DNA from: Rhizobium sp. Root1334 | Lineage (GTDB): Bacteria; Pseudomonadota; Alphaproteobacteria; Rhizobiales; Rhizobiaceae | Length of the DNA: 64,000 bases | Direction: 5' to 3' | NCBI RefSeq assembly: GCF_001426665.1 | Contig: NZ_LMEY01000002.1 | Location: forward strand, 124,001 to 188,000 | Part shown: positions 7,592 to 16,635 of the stretch, piece by piece | Layout: every line of letters begins with the position of its first letter | How positions within the stretch are numbered: the first letter of the stretch is position 1 | Translations under genes and position numbers: made by a program | Notes under the pieces: generated by a model | Database searches by the model: none | What the model was told of the DNA's origin: nothing | Seen by the model: the letters and a program-made list of their open reading frames with translations, nothing else

Positions 7592-8740
7592 ATGACGACG
7601 ATCAAGGCACTGACCTGGGACCACCCGCGCGGCTACACCGCGCTTGCCGCCGCTGCAAGGCGCGAGGATGTAATCGCCGCCGGTCTGGATATCCAGTGGG
7701 ACAAGCAGCCGCTCGAAGGTTTCGAATCCCATCCGATCGCCGATCTTTGTGCCCGCTACGACCTCGTCGTGCTCGACCATCCGCATGTCGGCGAAGCCGT
7801 CGGCGGCGATTGCCTGCGCTCGCTCGAAAGCGTTTTCGGCGAGGATGTCTTGCAGGCGCTCAGTGCCGACAGCATCGGGCCGTCGCTGTCGAGCTATCGG
7901 TACGCCGGACAACATTGGGCGCTTCCGCTCGATGCCGCGACCCAGGTTATGGCGCTGCGCGCCGATCATGTTGAGGGTGGCGCACCGGAAACCTGGGATG
8001 CCGTACTCCATCTTTCGCGCCAGACCGGCAAGGTGGCGCTGTCGCTGGCCGGGCCGCATGCGGCGCTGAGCTTCCTGTCGATCGCCGCCGCTTTCGGCGA
8101 GCCACCGGCCGAGGCCGATCCGGACGTGCTGGTTTCCGCAGACACGGGCCGGGCTGTCTATGCGCTCATGGCCGAGCTTGCGTCCCATAGCCCTCGCTCG
8201 GTCCTTGCCAAAAATCCGATCGGTATTCTCGGGCATATGGCGCAGGAGAGCGATGTCGTTCTTTGCCCGCTCGTCTACGGGTACGTGAATTATGCGGCGC
8301 CGGTGGAAGGACAGGCCATCACGTTTGCAAATGCGCCGCGCCGCATCGCAGGCGGCCGTCCGGGCTCGACGCTCGGCGGAACCGGCATCGGCATCTCCAG
8401 GCGTTGCGAGCCGACGCCGGAACTGAAGGCGCATCTGCTCTGGCTGATGGGCCGAGAAGCGCAGATCGGGTTCATTCCCGCCCATGAGGGGCAGCCGTCA
8501 CGCCGCGAAGCGTGGCACGATGTCGGCGTGAATGCCCGCTGGGGCAGCTTTTACGAAAACACCGCCGTCACCCTGGAGCAGGCGTATGTGCGGCCGCGCC
8601 ATGATGGCTACATCGCCTTTCAAAGCAAGGCGTCGGCGCTTTTACGTGAGGCGTTCGAAACCCGGGTCGATGCGTCCGGTGTGCTGAACGGCCTGCAGGA
8701 CCTCTATCAAGCCCACCGTCGGGTCGGCGAAGGGCGATAG
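7592..8740 (+). CDS. Solute-binding-protein-like protein without signal peptide, of unknown role
   Basis: A 382-residue protein that starts 2 bp after the CoA-transferase stop. Sequence phrases such as YDLVVLDHPHVGEAV, YAGQHWALPLDAATQVMALRAD and LGGTGIGISRRCEPTPE resemble family-1 extracellular solute-binding proteins (the sugar/MalE-like fold). However, the N-terminus (MTTIKALTWDHPRGYTALAAAARRED) is neither hydrophobic nor preceded by a signal peptide. It therefore appears cytoplasmic, placed between two CoA-metabolising enzymes. It could be a soluble ligand carrier, a sensor or a repurposed fold. No catalytic motif was recognised. Confidence 0.75.
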   Translation: MTTIKALTWDHPRGYTALAAAARREDVIAAGLDIQWDKQPLEGFESHPIADLCARYDLVVLDHPHVGEAVGGDCLRSLESVFGEDVLQALSADSIGPSLSSYRYAGQHWALPLDAATQVMALRADHVEGGAPETWDAVLHLSRQTGKVALSLAGPHAALSFLSIAAAFGEPPAEADPDVLVSADTGRAVYALMAELASHSPRSVLAKNPIGILGHMAQESDVVLCPLVYGYVNYAAPVEGQAITFANAPRRIAGGRPGSTLGGTGIGISRRCEPTPELKAHLLWLMGREAQIGFIPAHEGQPSRREAWHDVGVNARWGSFYENTAVTLEQAYVRPRHDGYIAFQSKASALLREAFETRVDASGVLNGLQDLYQAHRRVGEGR

Positions 8741-8749
8741 GAGAAGATC

Positions 8750-9520
8750 ATGACGGAAGAGATCACATTCGAGGTGGATGGCGCGATCGCGACGATCACC
8801 TTGAACCGCCCGGCCAAGCTTAATGCTGTGACGCCGGAGATGGCGGATGCCATCGTCGCGGCAGTCAAGGAATGTAACGACAGCGACACGATCCGCTGCG
8901 TCATTCTGACGGGAGCAGGGGAGCGCGCGTTTTGCGCCGGCTCCGATATCCGCGAACTCGATACCTATGAGACGCCGTGGCAATTTCGCAATCGGCCGGA
9001 CTATTGCGACGCTTTTCATGCGTTGCTGAAGCCGACGATCGCCGCCGTGAACGGCTACGCATTTGGCGGAGGCCTTGAAGCGGCCATGGCCTGCGATATC
9101 CGCATCGCCTCTGAAAACGCGCAGTTCGCGGCCCCGGAGATCAAGCTCGGCTGGATCGGCGGCGGCGGCATGGCGGCGGGGCTTGCCCACTCTATCGGCA
9201 TGTCAAATGCCGCGATGATGATCATGACCGGGGATCCGATCTCAGCCCAGAAGGCGCTGCAGTGGGGCCTCGTCAGCGAAGTCGTGGGGATTGAGGAGCT
9301 TCTGCCGCGCGCCCGTGCCATCGCCGAGACGATTGCCGCTCGGGCGCCTATCGCAGCGGAAACAGCCAAGCTCAATCTTAAAGCCGCCGTCTCGATGCCG
9401 CATGACAAAGCCGTCGAATACGAACGGGATCTCCAGACGATATGCTTTGCGACCGCGGATGCGAGGGAGGGTCGTCAGGCCTTCAAGGAAAAGCGTCCAC
9501 CAGTCTTCCTTCGACGTTAA
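8750..9520 (+). CDS. Enoyl-CoA hydratase/isomerase (crotonase) family protein
   Basis: A 256-residue crotonase-fold protein. It shows the opening IATITLNRPAKLNAVTPEM, an oxyanion-hole segment ERAFCAGSDIREL, a second one at AAVNGYAFGGGLEAAMACDIRIAS, and the catalytic-region segment FAAPEIKLGWIGGGG. The family hydrates or isomerises enoyl-CoA thioesters, or cleaves related C-C or C-halogen bonds. A good ribosome site (AGGAG) lies 9 bp before the ATG, directly after the preceding gene, so it is co-transcribed with the CoA-transferase. The specific reaction is not determined. Confidence 0.9.
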   Translation: MTEEITFEVDGAIATITLNRPAKLNAVTPEMADAIVAAVKECNDSDTIRCVILTGAGERAFCAGSDIRELDTYETPWQFRNRPDYCDAFHALLKPTIAAVNGYAFGGGLEAAMACDIRIASENAQFAAPEIKLGWIGGGGMAAGLAHSIGMSNAAMMIMTGDPISAQKALQWGLVSEVVGIEELLPRARAIAETIAARAPIAAETAKLNLKAAVSMPHDKAVEYERDLQTICFATADAREGRQAFKEKRPPVFLRR

Positions 9521-9616
9521 GCGTGAGCATGACCGCGAGGATCGACCTGTTGGTACGCTCAACCGCGAAGACATGACCCAAGACAAGATATTGATACTGG
9601 CTTTCAGGGAGAATTG

Positions 9617-10768
9617 ATGAAGATGAGCGGAATTTCGAGTTTTGAGACGGGGACTTTCGTCGGACGCGTATGGTCTGCGGAGGCAAAGGGCCCGGTCGTA
9701 GTTACGATCCGCGATGGCCGTGTCTATGACATTACCTCCCAGGAAAACGCGACGATGCGTGATCTGCTCGAGCGCGAAAATCCCGCATTCTTTGTACGCG
9801 GCATGAAAGGTGCGGATATTGGTTCGCTCGAAGAGATGCTGGCCATCCGCGAAGCAGACCTTTTCCAATCGCATCTTCTTGCTCCCATCGATCTTCAGGC
9901 GATCAAGGCTTGTGGCGTTACTTTCGCCCGGTCGATGATCGAGCGCGTGATCGAAGAGCGCGCCGCTGGAAGTCCGGAGCGGGCTGCGGAAATCCGGGGA
10001 AAGGTCTCGCAGATCATTGGTGCGAGCCTTCGCGATCTGAAAGCGGGTTCCGAAGCTGCCCAGAAGGTCAAGGCAGCCCTGATCGAGGAAGGATTGTGGT
10101 CGCAGTACCTTGAAGTCGGTATCGGCCCGGACGCTGAGGTCTTCACCAAGTCGCAGGTGATGTCGTCGGTCGGCGTCGGGGCTGCAGTCGGGCTTCACCC
10201 TATTTCTAAATGGAACAATCCCGAGCCGGAGATCGTACTTGCGGTTGACAGCCAAGGCCAGGTAAAGGGCGCGACGCTCGGCAACGATGTTAATCTTCGC
10301 GACGTGGAAGGACGCTCTGCGCTTCTACTGGGCAAAGCCAAGGACAACAATGCGTCCTGCTCGATCGGCCCCTTCATACGTCTGTTCGACGACACGTATT
10401 CGATCAATGACGTTCGTAATGCAGAACTCGACCTCGTCGTCGAGGGCGAGGATGGGTTCGTGCTGCGTGGCAAGAGCTCGATGAAGGAAATCAGCCGCGA
10501 TCCTCTCGATCTGGTGGCGCAGACGCGTGGCCGGCATCATCAATATCCGGATGGCTTCGTGCTTTTCCTGGGCACGCTTTTCGCCCCGGTTGAAGACCGC
10601 AATGCTCTTGGGCAGGGGTTTACGCATAACGTGGGCGACGTGGTGACGATCTCGAACAGCCAGTTAGGTGCTCTCGTCAATCGGGTCAAACTTTCCACCG
10701 AATGCCCGCCGTGGATTTTTGGAGCATCACATCTGATGCGAAACTTGGCGGTTCGTCGGTTGATTTAA
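9617..10768 (+). CDS. Fumarylacetoacetate-hydrolase-family protein
   Basis: A 383-residue protein whose second half carries FAH-family motifs: VGIGPDAEVFTKSQVMSSVGVGAAVGLHPISKWNNPEPEIVLAVDSQGQ-like order and LGNDVNLRDVEGRSALLLGKAKD, which contain the acidic metal ligands of this fold. The ATG at 9617 is preferred over a TTG one codon earlier because AGGGAG sits 6 nt upstream. FAH enzymes cleave C-C bonds in beta-diketo acids or act as hydratases or decarboxylases on 2-keto-3-deoxy acids. It ends the CoA-dependent operon after a 96-bp gap. It could process a keto-acid product of the pathway (inference). Confidence 0.85.
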   Translation: MKMSGISSFETGTFVGRVWSAEAKGPVVVTIRDGRVYDITSQENATMRDLLERENPAFFVRGMKGADIGSLEEMLAIREADLFQSHLLAPIDLQAIKACGVTFARSMIERVIEERAAGSPERAAEIRGKVSQIIGASLRDLKAGSEAAQKVKAALIEEGLWSQYLEVGIGPDAEVFTKSQVMSSVGVGAAVGLHPISKWNNPEPEIVLAVDSQGQVKGATLGNDVNLRDVEGRSALLLGKAKDNNASCSIGPFIRLFDDTYSINDVRNAELDLVVEGEDGFVLRGKSSMKEISRDPLDLVAQTRGRHHQYPDGFVLFLGTLFAPVEDRNALGQGFTHNVGDVVTISNSQLGALVNRVKLSTECPPWIFGASHLMRNLAVRRLI

Positions 10769-11240
10769 ATTTTCCGATGCAGCGATGGTTGGAAATGAGC
10801 GGGGGTAGCTCTGCCGCAGTGAAGTATTCGGGCGCGAATACCCAGTAGAGTTCCATAATTCTGTTATGTCGACCGTTTAACGATGTTAACGCTTTACCCG
10901 TTTTCGGAAGCAGGGGTCGAGAGTTCGTATCCCTTCACACCAGGATTTTTGTCAATTGTTCATTCGAGTGGCATCGAATTTCTCCTTCGTAGGCAGATCC
11001 ACGGTCTGAGCCCATAGCAATTACCGGCCCGGTTCTCGGGCCTATACAACCTCACATCCGGTCGCCGCTCTCACGCGGCTGCACCATTATCCCGCTTTCG
11101 ACCGGCACGGGCTCAGGAGAACGGGACCAAACTCAAGGTCGGCGTTGAAAGCCAAAAGGATTCCCGGTCCGTTCACCTGGATCCGTCAGGGCTGATCAGG
11201 CCCTGGGGATTAGAAACTGTGTTTCGCAGCAGTTTGTCTT
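10769..11240. other. Gene-free stretch between the FAH-family gene and IS remnants
   Basis: About 470 bp with no convincing reading frame. The right half (from about 10980) is unlike the flanking genes in base composition and runs into the IS110 remnant, so it may be the non-coding end of that element. No terminal repeat could be fixed by eye. Confidence 0.4.
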
Positions 11241-11760
11241 TCAGGCGGTTTTCATGATTGCACCTTCGATGACGCCGCCGGAGCTCACATACTTCCAGAG
11301 GGCCACGAGCAGTTTACGCGCGAGCGCAACGATCATCGGCGTCTTTAAGCGGCCGGCGTTCCGCGCGATGCGTTCCTTAAACCATAGCGTTAAAGTCGAT
11401 CTCGGTTGGTGGCGCAGCCATAGCCAGGCGAGTTCGACCATCGTTGCCCGCAATCGCGGATTTCCCGCTTTCGAGACCCCTTGTTCGCGATTGACCTTGC
11501 CGCTTTGCCAAGGGGACGGCGCAAGGCCCGCATAGGATGCGATTTTGCCGCCGATTGTCGAAGTGTCGGAACAAGCCTTCCGTGTAAAGTATCGTAGCGA
11601 ACTCTGGCCCTATTCCTTTGATGCCTAAAAGCGCGGTCGCCTCTTTCGGCGTTTCCGGCGTCTCCTGAACGATCAAGGCATCTCGCTCGGCTTCAACAGC
11701 CTTGATTTGTGTGAGCAACAATTCGAGGCGATCGAGTTCTCTGCAGATTTCCCCTTTCAA
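11241..11760 (-). pseudogene. IS110-family transposase remnant (N-terminus missing, frameshifted)
   Basis: Two overlapping leftward frames together give the C-terminal half of an IS110-family (Transposase_20) transposase. The first has KEATALLGIKGIGPEFATILYTEGLFRHFDNRRQ. After a one-base insertion in an A-run near 11545 the second continues as IASYAGLAPSPWQSGKVNREQG, then LRATMVELAWLWLRHQPRS to the stop at 11241. The N-terminal RuvC-like half is absent: at 11760 the sequence switches directly to an IS3-type orfA. The element is therefore dead. Confidence 0.85.
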
Positions 11761-12050
11761 ATGCTTTGAGAGTGGCCGACCAACGCCAGTCCGTCGCTGG
11801 TCGCAGAGCGGGCGGTATCGCCAGCAAGCCGTTTCTTGCCTGCTTCGAGGAATTCCTTCGACCAGCTATAATACAGGCTCTCGCCAATCCCTTCACGGCG
11901 GCAGATCGCAGCAATGCTGTCCTCGCCACGCAGACCGTCCAGCACGATGCGGATTTTGTCCTCAGCCGAATGGTGCTTGCGGGTGGCGCGGCGGATGTCT
12001 TTGATAACCTGTTCGGCCGCCGGTTTCTGCGGCCCGGATTTTTGTCTCAT
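11757..12050 (-). pseudogene. IS3-family transposase OrfA, truncated by the IS110 fragment
   Basis: From the ATG at 12050 the frame reads MRQKSGPQKPAAEQVIKD followed by a helix-turn-helix (HSAEDKIRIVLDGLRGEDSIAAICRREGI, SLYYSWSKEFLEAGKKRLAGDTARSATSD), the normal N-terminal part of IS3-family OrfA. It then ends in an unrelated tail (GLALVGHSQSI) where the IS110 fragment joins. The coiled-coil leucine zipper and all of OrfB are missing. This and the neighbouring fragment show nested insertion followed by deletion. Confidence 0.8.
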
Positions 12051-12101
12051 CTTCGCTTCTTTTGCGTGAGCTACGATGAGCCGAAAATCCTCTCTTCTCA
12101 A

Positions 12102-12409
12102 TTAAACCAATTCTGTCTCATGGGCGCTGATGTCGGACAGTGGATAGCCACAGCAAGCCAGATTGCCGTGGACCCAAAGTCCGGAAAGGTTTTCTCGAAA
12201 ACCGCTTGACAATCGTCCAATATAGCGATCAATTCCTGTTTACCGGATGCGATGTACGACATACCGGACTATTGGCTGGGAGGCCTACCTTAACAGTTTT
12301 ATTTTTGCTTTGGGCACCAGTGGCTCAGGCGGAGCCGTGTGTTGTGAACTCACATAGGTAATCAGGACCATCGGCTCGATACAAGTTCAAATCAAAAAGG
12401 GGAACTTAA
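12102..12409. other. Upstream region of the polyamine-type importer operon
   Basis: No gene was found in this 308-bp stretch. It holds the leader of the binding-protein gene at 12410, with GGGGAAC directly before the ATG. A TTGACA hexamer occurs near 12209, but no well-spaced -10 box follows. A CCAATA (about 12217) and a TATTGG (about 12269) form a loose inverted repeat that could be a regulator site. Confidence 0.35.
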
Positions 12410-13519
12410 ATGAGTGACAAGTTGACGACGACCCGCAGAACCGCGCTGAAACTGTTCGGCACAGGTGCGGCCGTTCTTGCAATGCCTTCGATTATTCGCC
12501 CGCGCCCAGCGTGGGCTGAAAACGGTGTCCTCAACGTCACAACTTACGACAAGTTCTTGCCCCAGGAATTCCTTGAAAAGTTCCAGAAGGACACCGGGAT
12601 CGAAGTCAGAATCCGTCTGACCGACGACCAGGGAAAGCAGTATAATCTGCTAACGGCCGAAGGTGCCAACCCTTCAACCGACATGGTGACGGTCGCCGGT
12701 CATCGCTATTCTCAGTTCATCAGTTCGAAGCTGCTCCAGCCGCTCGACACCGGCAAGATTGCGAACTGGAAAAATCTCAACACCGCTTATCAGGATGCTC
12801 CCTGGGCGCGCATCGACGGTAATCTCTGGGGCTTGCCCATCTTGGCTGGTTATGAGGGGCTTGCCCGTAATGTCGACTATGTCAAGGAAGCGCCGAGCTG
12901 GGAGATCATGTTTGATCCGCAGTACAAGGGCCAGACCTCCTATATCGTCAGCGATTTCATGACGATTGCCATGCAGTATCTCGGCCATGACGGCGACTTC
13001 GTCACCTATGCCGACAAGCCGGAAATCGCCCAGAAGGCTACCAACGAAGCACGCGACCTGCTGATCAAGCACAAGGATATGGTCCGTAAGTACTATGATG
13101 CCGGTTCCGAAGTGCAGCAGATGTTTATCAACGAGGACATCTATCTCGCGCACTCCTGGTCGGGCCCGGCTGCCAAGCTCATCATGGACGGCCATCCGAT
13201 TCAGTTGTCGGTGCCGAAGGAAGGTACGTTCGGCTTCTGCTACACGCTCAACGTCGTCAACAACGCGCCAAATGCCGAGAACGCCTACAAACTGCTCGAC
13301 GCAATCCTGGCCAGCCCGGAAGTCGGTGCAGCCATGACCCGCCAGTCGGGCTACAGCTCGACGATGAACGGCGTTGCTGACTTGCTCAACGACCGTGAAA
13401 AACTCGCTTCGACGTTGCCTCAGGAAGAAGTCGACCGCATCATCTTCTTCTCATCGATCAACCGCGACATGAAGAACGAGATGATCGACCGCGCGACTGC
13501 AGAGGTCAAGGCGGCCTAA
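12410..13519 (+). CDS. Polyamine-type ABC transporter substrate-binding protein (Tat-exported)
   Basis: A 369-residue binding protein of the PotD/PotF type (LNVTTYDKFLPQEFLEKFQKDTGIEVRI is the usual start of the mature domain). The leader TTRRTALKLFGTGAAVLAMPSIIRP has a twin-arginine motif and a hydrophobic core, so export by Tat is likely. It heads an operon of two permeases and an ATPase, followed by oxidative catabolic enzymes. PotD-like proteins in rhizobia bind putrescine, spermidine, opines or other cationic or amine solutes. The ligand cannot be fixed from sequence, but the opine-dehydrogenase-family gene at 19926 suggests an amine or opine-like compound. Confidence 0.9.
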   Translation: MSDKLTTTRRTALKLFGTGAAVLAMPSIIRPRPAWAENGVLNVTTYDKFLPQEFLEKFQKDTGIEVRIRLTDDQGKQYNLLTAEGANPSTDMVTVAGHRYSQFISSKLLQPLDTGKIANWKNLNTAYQDAPWARIDGNLWGLPILAGYEGLARNVDYVKEAPSWEIMFDPQYKGQTSYIVSDFMTIAMQYLGHDGDFVTYADKPEIAQKATNEARDLLIKHKDMVRKYYDAGSEVQQMFINEDIYLAHSWSGPAAKLIMDGHPIQLSVPKEGTFGFCYTLNVVNNAPNAENAYKLLDAILASPEVGAAMTRQSGYSSTMNGVADLLNDREKLASTLPQEEVDRIIFFSSINRDMKNEMIDRATAEVKAA

Positions 13520-13673
13520 CGAGGCCAAGCCTGCATAAGCCTTCACCTGCTCCGGAGCATTCGATGATCGCCGGGCAGGTGGCGGCCAAGGGCCTGCAAG
13601 CCTAACAACGCGCAATGACTGACCGCCGGTTATAAGGCGGCACCAGTTGGGCTGCGCCAACCGAGATTTTTTG

Positions 13674-14660
13674 ATGGTGAATAGCAACACGATAGCCGGG
13701 GATGCGGCAGGGCGCAGTGCGTCCATACCCAAATACTCGACCGGCATAGCGCGGATCGTCAATTCCGCAATCTACCGGCACACGCTGGGAGCCGCAGTCG
13801 AGTCGCCGATCGGCCGCGTCATCCTTTTGGCCGGCGTGCCGCTGATCTGGCTGGTCATGCTGCATATCGGCCCGATTTATCAGATGCTGAAGATCAGTCT
13901 TCTGTCCCACTATCCGGCCCAGCCGGGCGTGGAATCGCATTTCACCTTCGACAACTATGCGATCTTTTTCAGGGAGTCGCTCTACTTTACGCCCCTGATC
14001 AAGAGCTTCATCTTTGCAACGGCCGCAACCGCCGCCACTTTGGTCGTGGTCTATCCGGTCGCCTACTATGTCGCCAAGATCGTCAAGCCGGAAGGCCGTT
14101 CCAAAGCGCTGCTGCTGCTCTTGGTGCCCTTCTGGGCTGGAGAGTTGATCCGCACATTTTCGGTGATCATGCTTTTGGCCAATCGCGGTGCCGTCAACGT
14201 GCTGTTGCGCGAAATCGGGCTGATCGACCGGCCAATTCCGATGCTCTACACTTCCTTTTCACTCGGTTTCGGGCTGGTTTACCTCATCTGCCTGTATATG
14301 CTTCTGCCGCTTTATTCGGCCATCGAGAAGATCCCGGGCCAGTATCTCGATGCTGCTGCTGACCTCGGCGCCGGACCGTTCACGCGCTTCCGCAGGATCA
14401 TCCTGCCGCTGTCCAAGGACGGTATCGTATCCGGATGCTCGCTGGTGTTCCTGACCTGCATCGGCGTCTTTGCAACCCCAATGCTGCTCGGTGGCCCCAA
14501 CACCGTGATGTTCCCCGAAACGATCAGCGGCTTTTTTCATGGCGCGAGCGACAAATGGCCGGTGGGTGCAGCCTTCGCTTTGATCATGCTGGTGACCGCT
14601 CTGATCGCGGCCGGTATCTTCATGCGCCTCGTCGGCGGCAAGAAAGGGAGTGCGATCTGA
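13674..14660 (+). CDS. Polyamine-type ABC transporter permease (PotB-like)
   Basis: A 328-residue membrane protein with six main hydrophobic segments and the inner-membrane EAA-loop region at YLDAAADLGAGPFTRFRRIILPLSKDGIVSG, which contacts the ATPase. The ATG at 13674 is chosen. An in-frame TTG at 13647 has a better AAGGCGG ribosome site and would add nine residues, so the exact start is open. The gene follows the binding protein after about 150 bp and overlaps the next permease by one base. Confidence 0.9.
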   Translation: MVNSNTIAGDAAGRSASIPKYSTGIARIVNSAIYRHTLGAAVESPIGRVILLAGVPLIWLVMLHIGPIYQMLKISLLSHYPAQPGVESHFTFDNYAIFFRESLYFTPLIKSFIFATAATAATLVVVYPVAYYVAKIVKPEGRSKALLLLLVPFWAGELIRTFSVIMLLANRGAVNVLLREIGLIDRPIPMLYTSFSLGFGLVYLICLYMLLPLYSAIEKIPGQYLDAAADLGAGPFTRFRRIILPLSKDGIVSGCSLVFLTCIGVFATPMLLGGPNTVMFPETISGFFHGASDKWPVGAAFALIMLVTALIAAGIFMRLVGGKKGSAI

Positions 14661-15454
14661 TGCGCAACATGGTTTCCGACGCTCCGCGCACAACGCTGAC
14701 CGCGTTCTACTGGGCCTTTATCCTCTATCTGCTGCTGCCGCTCACGCTGATGATGGCGATGAGCTTCAAGGACGCCAATTTCGTCGCCTTCCCGATCGGC
14801 GACTGGACGCTCGACTGGTACGCCAAGGTCATGCAGGATAAGCAGTTCCTGGAGGCGTGCCTCTATTCGATCATGATCGCTGCTGCCTCTACGCTCGCAG
14901 CGACGACGCTCGGCACCTGGATCGCCATGCTGATCGTCGCGGATGGCATACGCGGCCGGACGATCATCTTCGCGCTTGCCTGCCTTCCTGCCGTCGTGCC
15001 GGGGATGATTTCAGCGATTTCGCTGCGCATCTTCATCTCGACCATCGACATGCCGACGGGAACGGCAGCCATCATCCTGGGCCACACTGTCCACGCGGTA
15101 CCGTTCGTGGTGGTGATGGCACTGACACGCCTTCGCTCCATGCCGCGCAACCTCGTCGATGCGGCGCGCGATCTTGGTGCTGACGGTGTCGTTGCCTTCT
15201 TCCGTGTCACGCTTCCCTATCTGGGACCCGCGCTGTTTGGCGGCATGATCTTCTGTGTCCTGCTGTCGATCGACGATTTTGTCCGCACCTTCTTCCTGGG
15301 CGGATACCGCCCGACGCTGCCCATGCTGATCTTTGCCAAGGTGCAAGGCGGCATGTCTCCTGAAATCAACGCAATGGCGACGATTGTCCTGGTGGTTACG
15401 GCCGCTGTCGGATTGTACGCCGAATTTATCACCCGCCGTGCGAGGACCCGCTGA
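14660..15454 (+). CDS. Polyamine-type ABC transporter permease (PotC-like)
   Basis: A 264-residue inner-membrane protein. The start at 14660 shares its A with the TGA of the upstream permease. The EAA-like loop NLVDAARDLGADGVVAFFRVTLPYLGPALFGG is visible near residue 165. It pairs with the PotB-like subunit to form the channel. The next gene begins at the last base of its stop codon, so all four transporter genes are tightly coupled. Confidence 0.9.
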   Translation: MRNMVSDAPRTTLTAFYWAFILYLLLPLTLMMAMSFKDANFVAFPIGDWTLDWYAKVMQDKQFLEACLYSIMIAAASTLAATTLGTWIAMLIVADGIRGRTIIFALACLPAVVPGMISAISLRIFISTIDMPTGTAAIILGHTVHAVPFVVVMALTRLRSMPRNLVDAARDLGADGVVAFFRVTLPYLGPALFGGMIFCVLLSIDDFVRTFFLGGYRPTLPMLIFAKVQGGMSPEINAMATIVLVVTAAVGLYAEFITRRARTR

Positions 15455-16539
15455 TGGAACCCGTCGTCCAATTCGACAATGTCAACAAGAGCTACGGCAA
15501 GCATGTCGCCGTCGATAACCTGAACCTGAGCATCGAGGCCGGCAAGTTCGTCACACTGCTCGGGCCGTCCGGTTGCGGAAAATCCACCTCCCTTCGCATG
15601 CTTGGCGGCTTCGAGACGCCAACGTCCGGCCGCATCATGCTGAGCGGCAAGGACGTGACGCGGGTTCCGCCCAACAAGCGCAACGTCAACATCGTTTTCC
15701 AGGACTACGCGCTGTTTCCCCATATGAGCATTGCCAAGAACATTGCCTTCGGACTTGAGCTGAAAGGCTTCGACAACCAGCGCATTCATCGCCGGGTGTC
15801 GGAGCTGCTGGAACTCGTGCAGCTTCAGGATTATGCCGCACGTCTGCCGGCCGAACTGTCCGGTGGCCAGCGCCAGCGCGTAGCGTTGATGCGCGCGCTT
15901 GCGCCAGATCCGGACGTGCTTCTGCTTGACGAGCCGCTTTCGGCGCTCGATGCCAAGCTGCGCCAGCAGATGCAGATCGAACTCAAGGCGATCCAGGAGA
16001 AAACCGGCAAGACCTTCATGTTCGTGACCCACGACCAGGAAGAAGCACTGACCATGTCCGATACGATCGTGGTGATGAACAAGGGCCGTATCGAGCAGAT
16101 GGGCGACCCCAACACGCTTTACGGGCGGCCCGGCTCCGTCTTCGTTGCCAATTTCATCGGCGAAACCAACCTGTTGCGCAGCACGGTGATCAGCTCGGAG
16201 GGTGACGTTGCCGCTCTGAACTGGAATGGGATCACCATTACCGCTAATCCCGGCGGGCTCGCGCCCCGGCATGGCGAGCACCTCTACGTCGTTCTGCGTC
16301 CCGAGGCGATCCATTGCTCGGCTGCGGAGCCGGTCAGCGGGAACCGCGTCAAGGGCAAGATTCGCCAGCGCGTCTTCAAGGGCAACCATACTTCGCTGAT
16401 GGTCGAAGTCGGAGGCGGAGCGATGCTCAACACGCTCGTACACCCGAGCGACGTTGCCCAGTTGGGCGGCGAAGACATCTGGCTCGGCTGGAAGCCCGAA
16501 ACCACGACGGTCATTCCAGACCGGCATGCCCACAATTGA
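15454..16539 (+). CDS. Polyamine-type ABC transporter ATPase (PotA-like)
   Basis: This 361-residue protein has a complete ABC domain: Walker A GPSGCGKST, Q-loop VFQDYALFPHM, signature LSGGQRQRVALMRAL, Walker B VLLLDEPLSALD and H-loop FVTHDQEEAL. A C-terminal TOBE-type regulatory domain follows from about residue 270. It energises the importer formed with the products of 12410-15454. There is nothing unusual in the catalytic motifs. Confidence 0.92.
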   Translation: MEPVVQFDNVNKSYGKHVAVDNLNLSIEAGKFVTLLGPSGCGKSTSLRMLGGFETPTSGRIMLSGKDVTRVPPNKRNVNIVFQDYALFPHMSIAKNIAFGLELKGFDNQRIHRRVSELLELVQLQDYAARLPAELSGGQRQRVALMRALAPDPDVLLLDEPLSALDAKLRQQMQIELKAIQEKTGKTFMFVTHDQEEALTMSDTIVVMNKGRIEQMGDPNTLYGRPGSVFVANFIGETNLLRSTVISSEGDVAALNWNGITITANPGGLAPRHGEHLYVVLRPEAIHCSAAEPVSGNRVKGKIRQRVFKGNHTSLMVEVGGGAMLNTLVHPSDVAQLGGEDIWLGWKPETTTVIPDRHAHN

Positions 16540-16635
16540 TAAAAAGCCGCGCCCCGCATCCATTGGAATGTTGGGCAGAGACCAGCAGGGCAGTCAATGC
16601 GAACCACACGTTCCATCGACCGGCGGAGATGAACC

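Noticed and set aside
7526-8485. A leftward frame of 319 codons opposite the binding-protein-like gene
   Set aside because: No motif, Arg-rich, and the plus strand gene fits the operon spacing and ribosome sites.
15217-16563. A 448-codon leftward frame opposite the PotA-like gene
   Set aside because: The plus strand encodes a complete ABC ATPase with all motifs; the antisense frame has no recognisable features.
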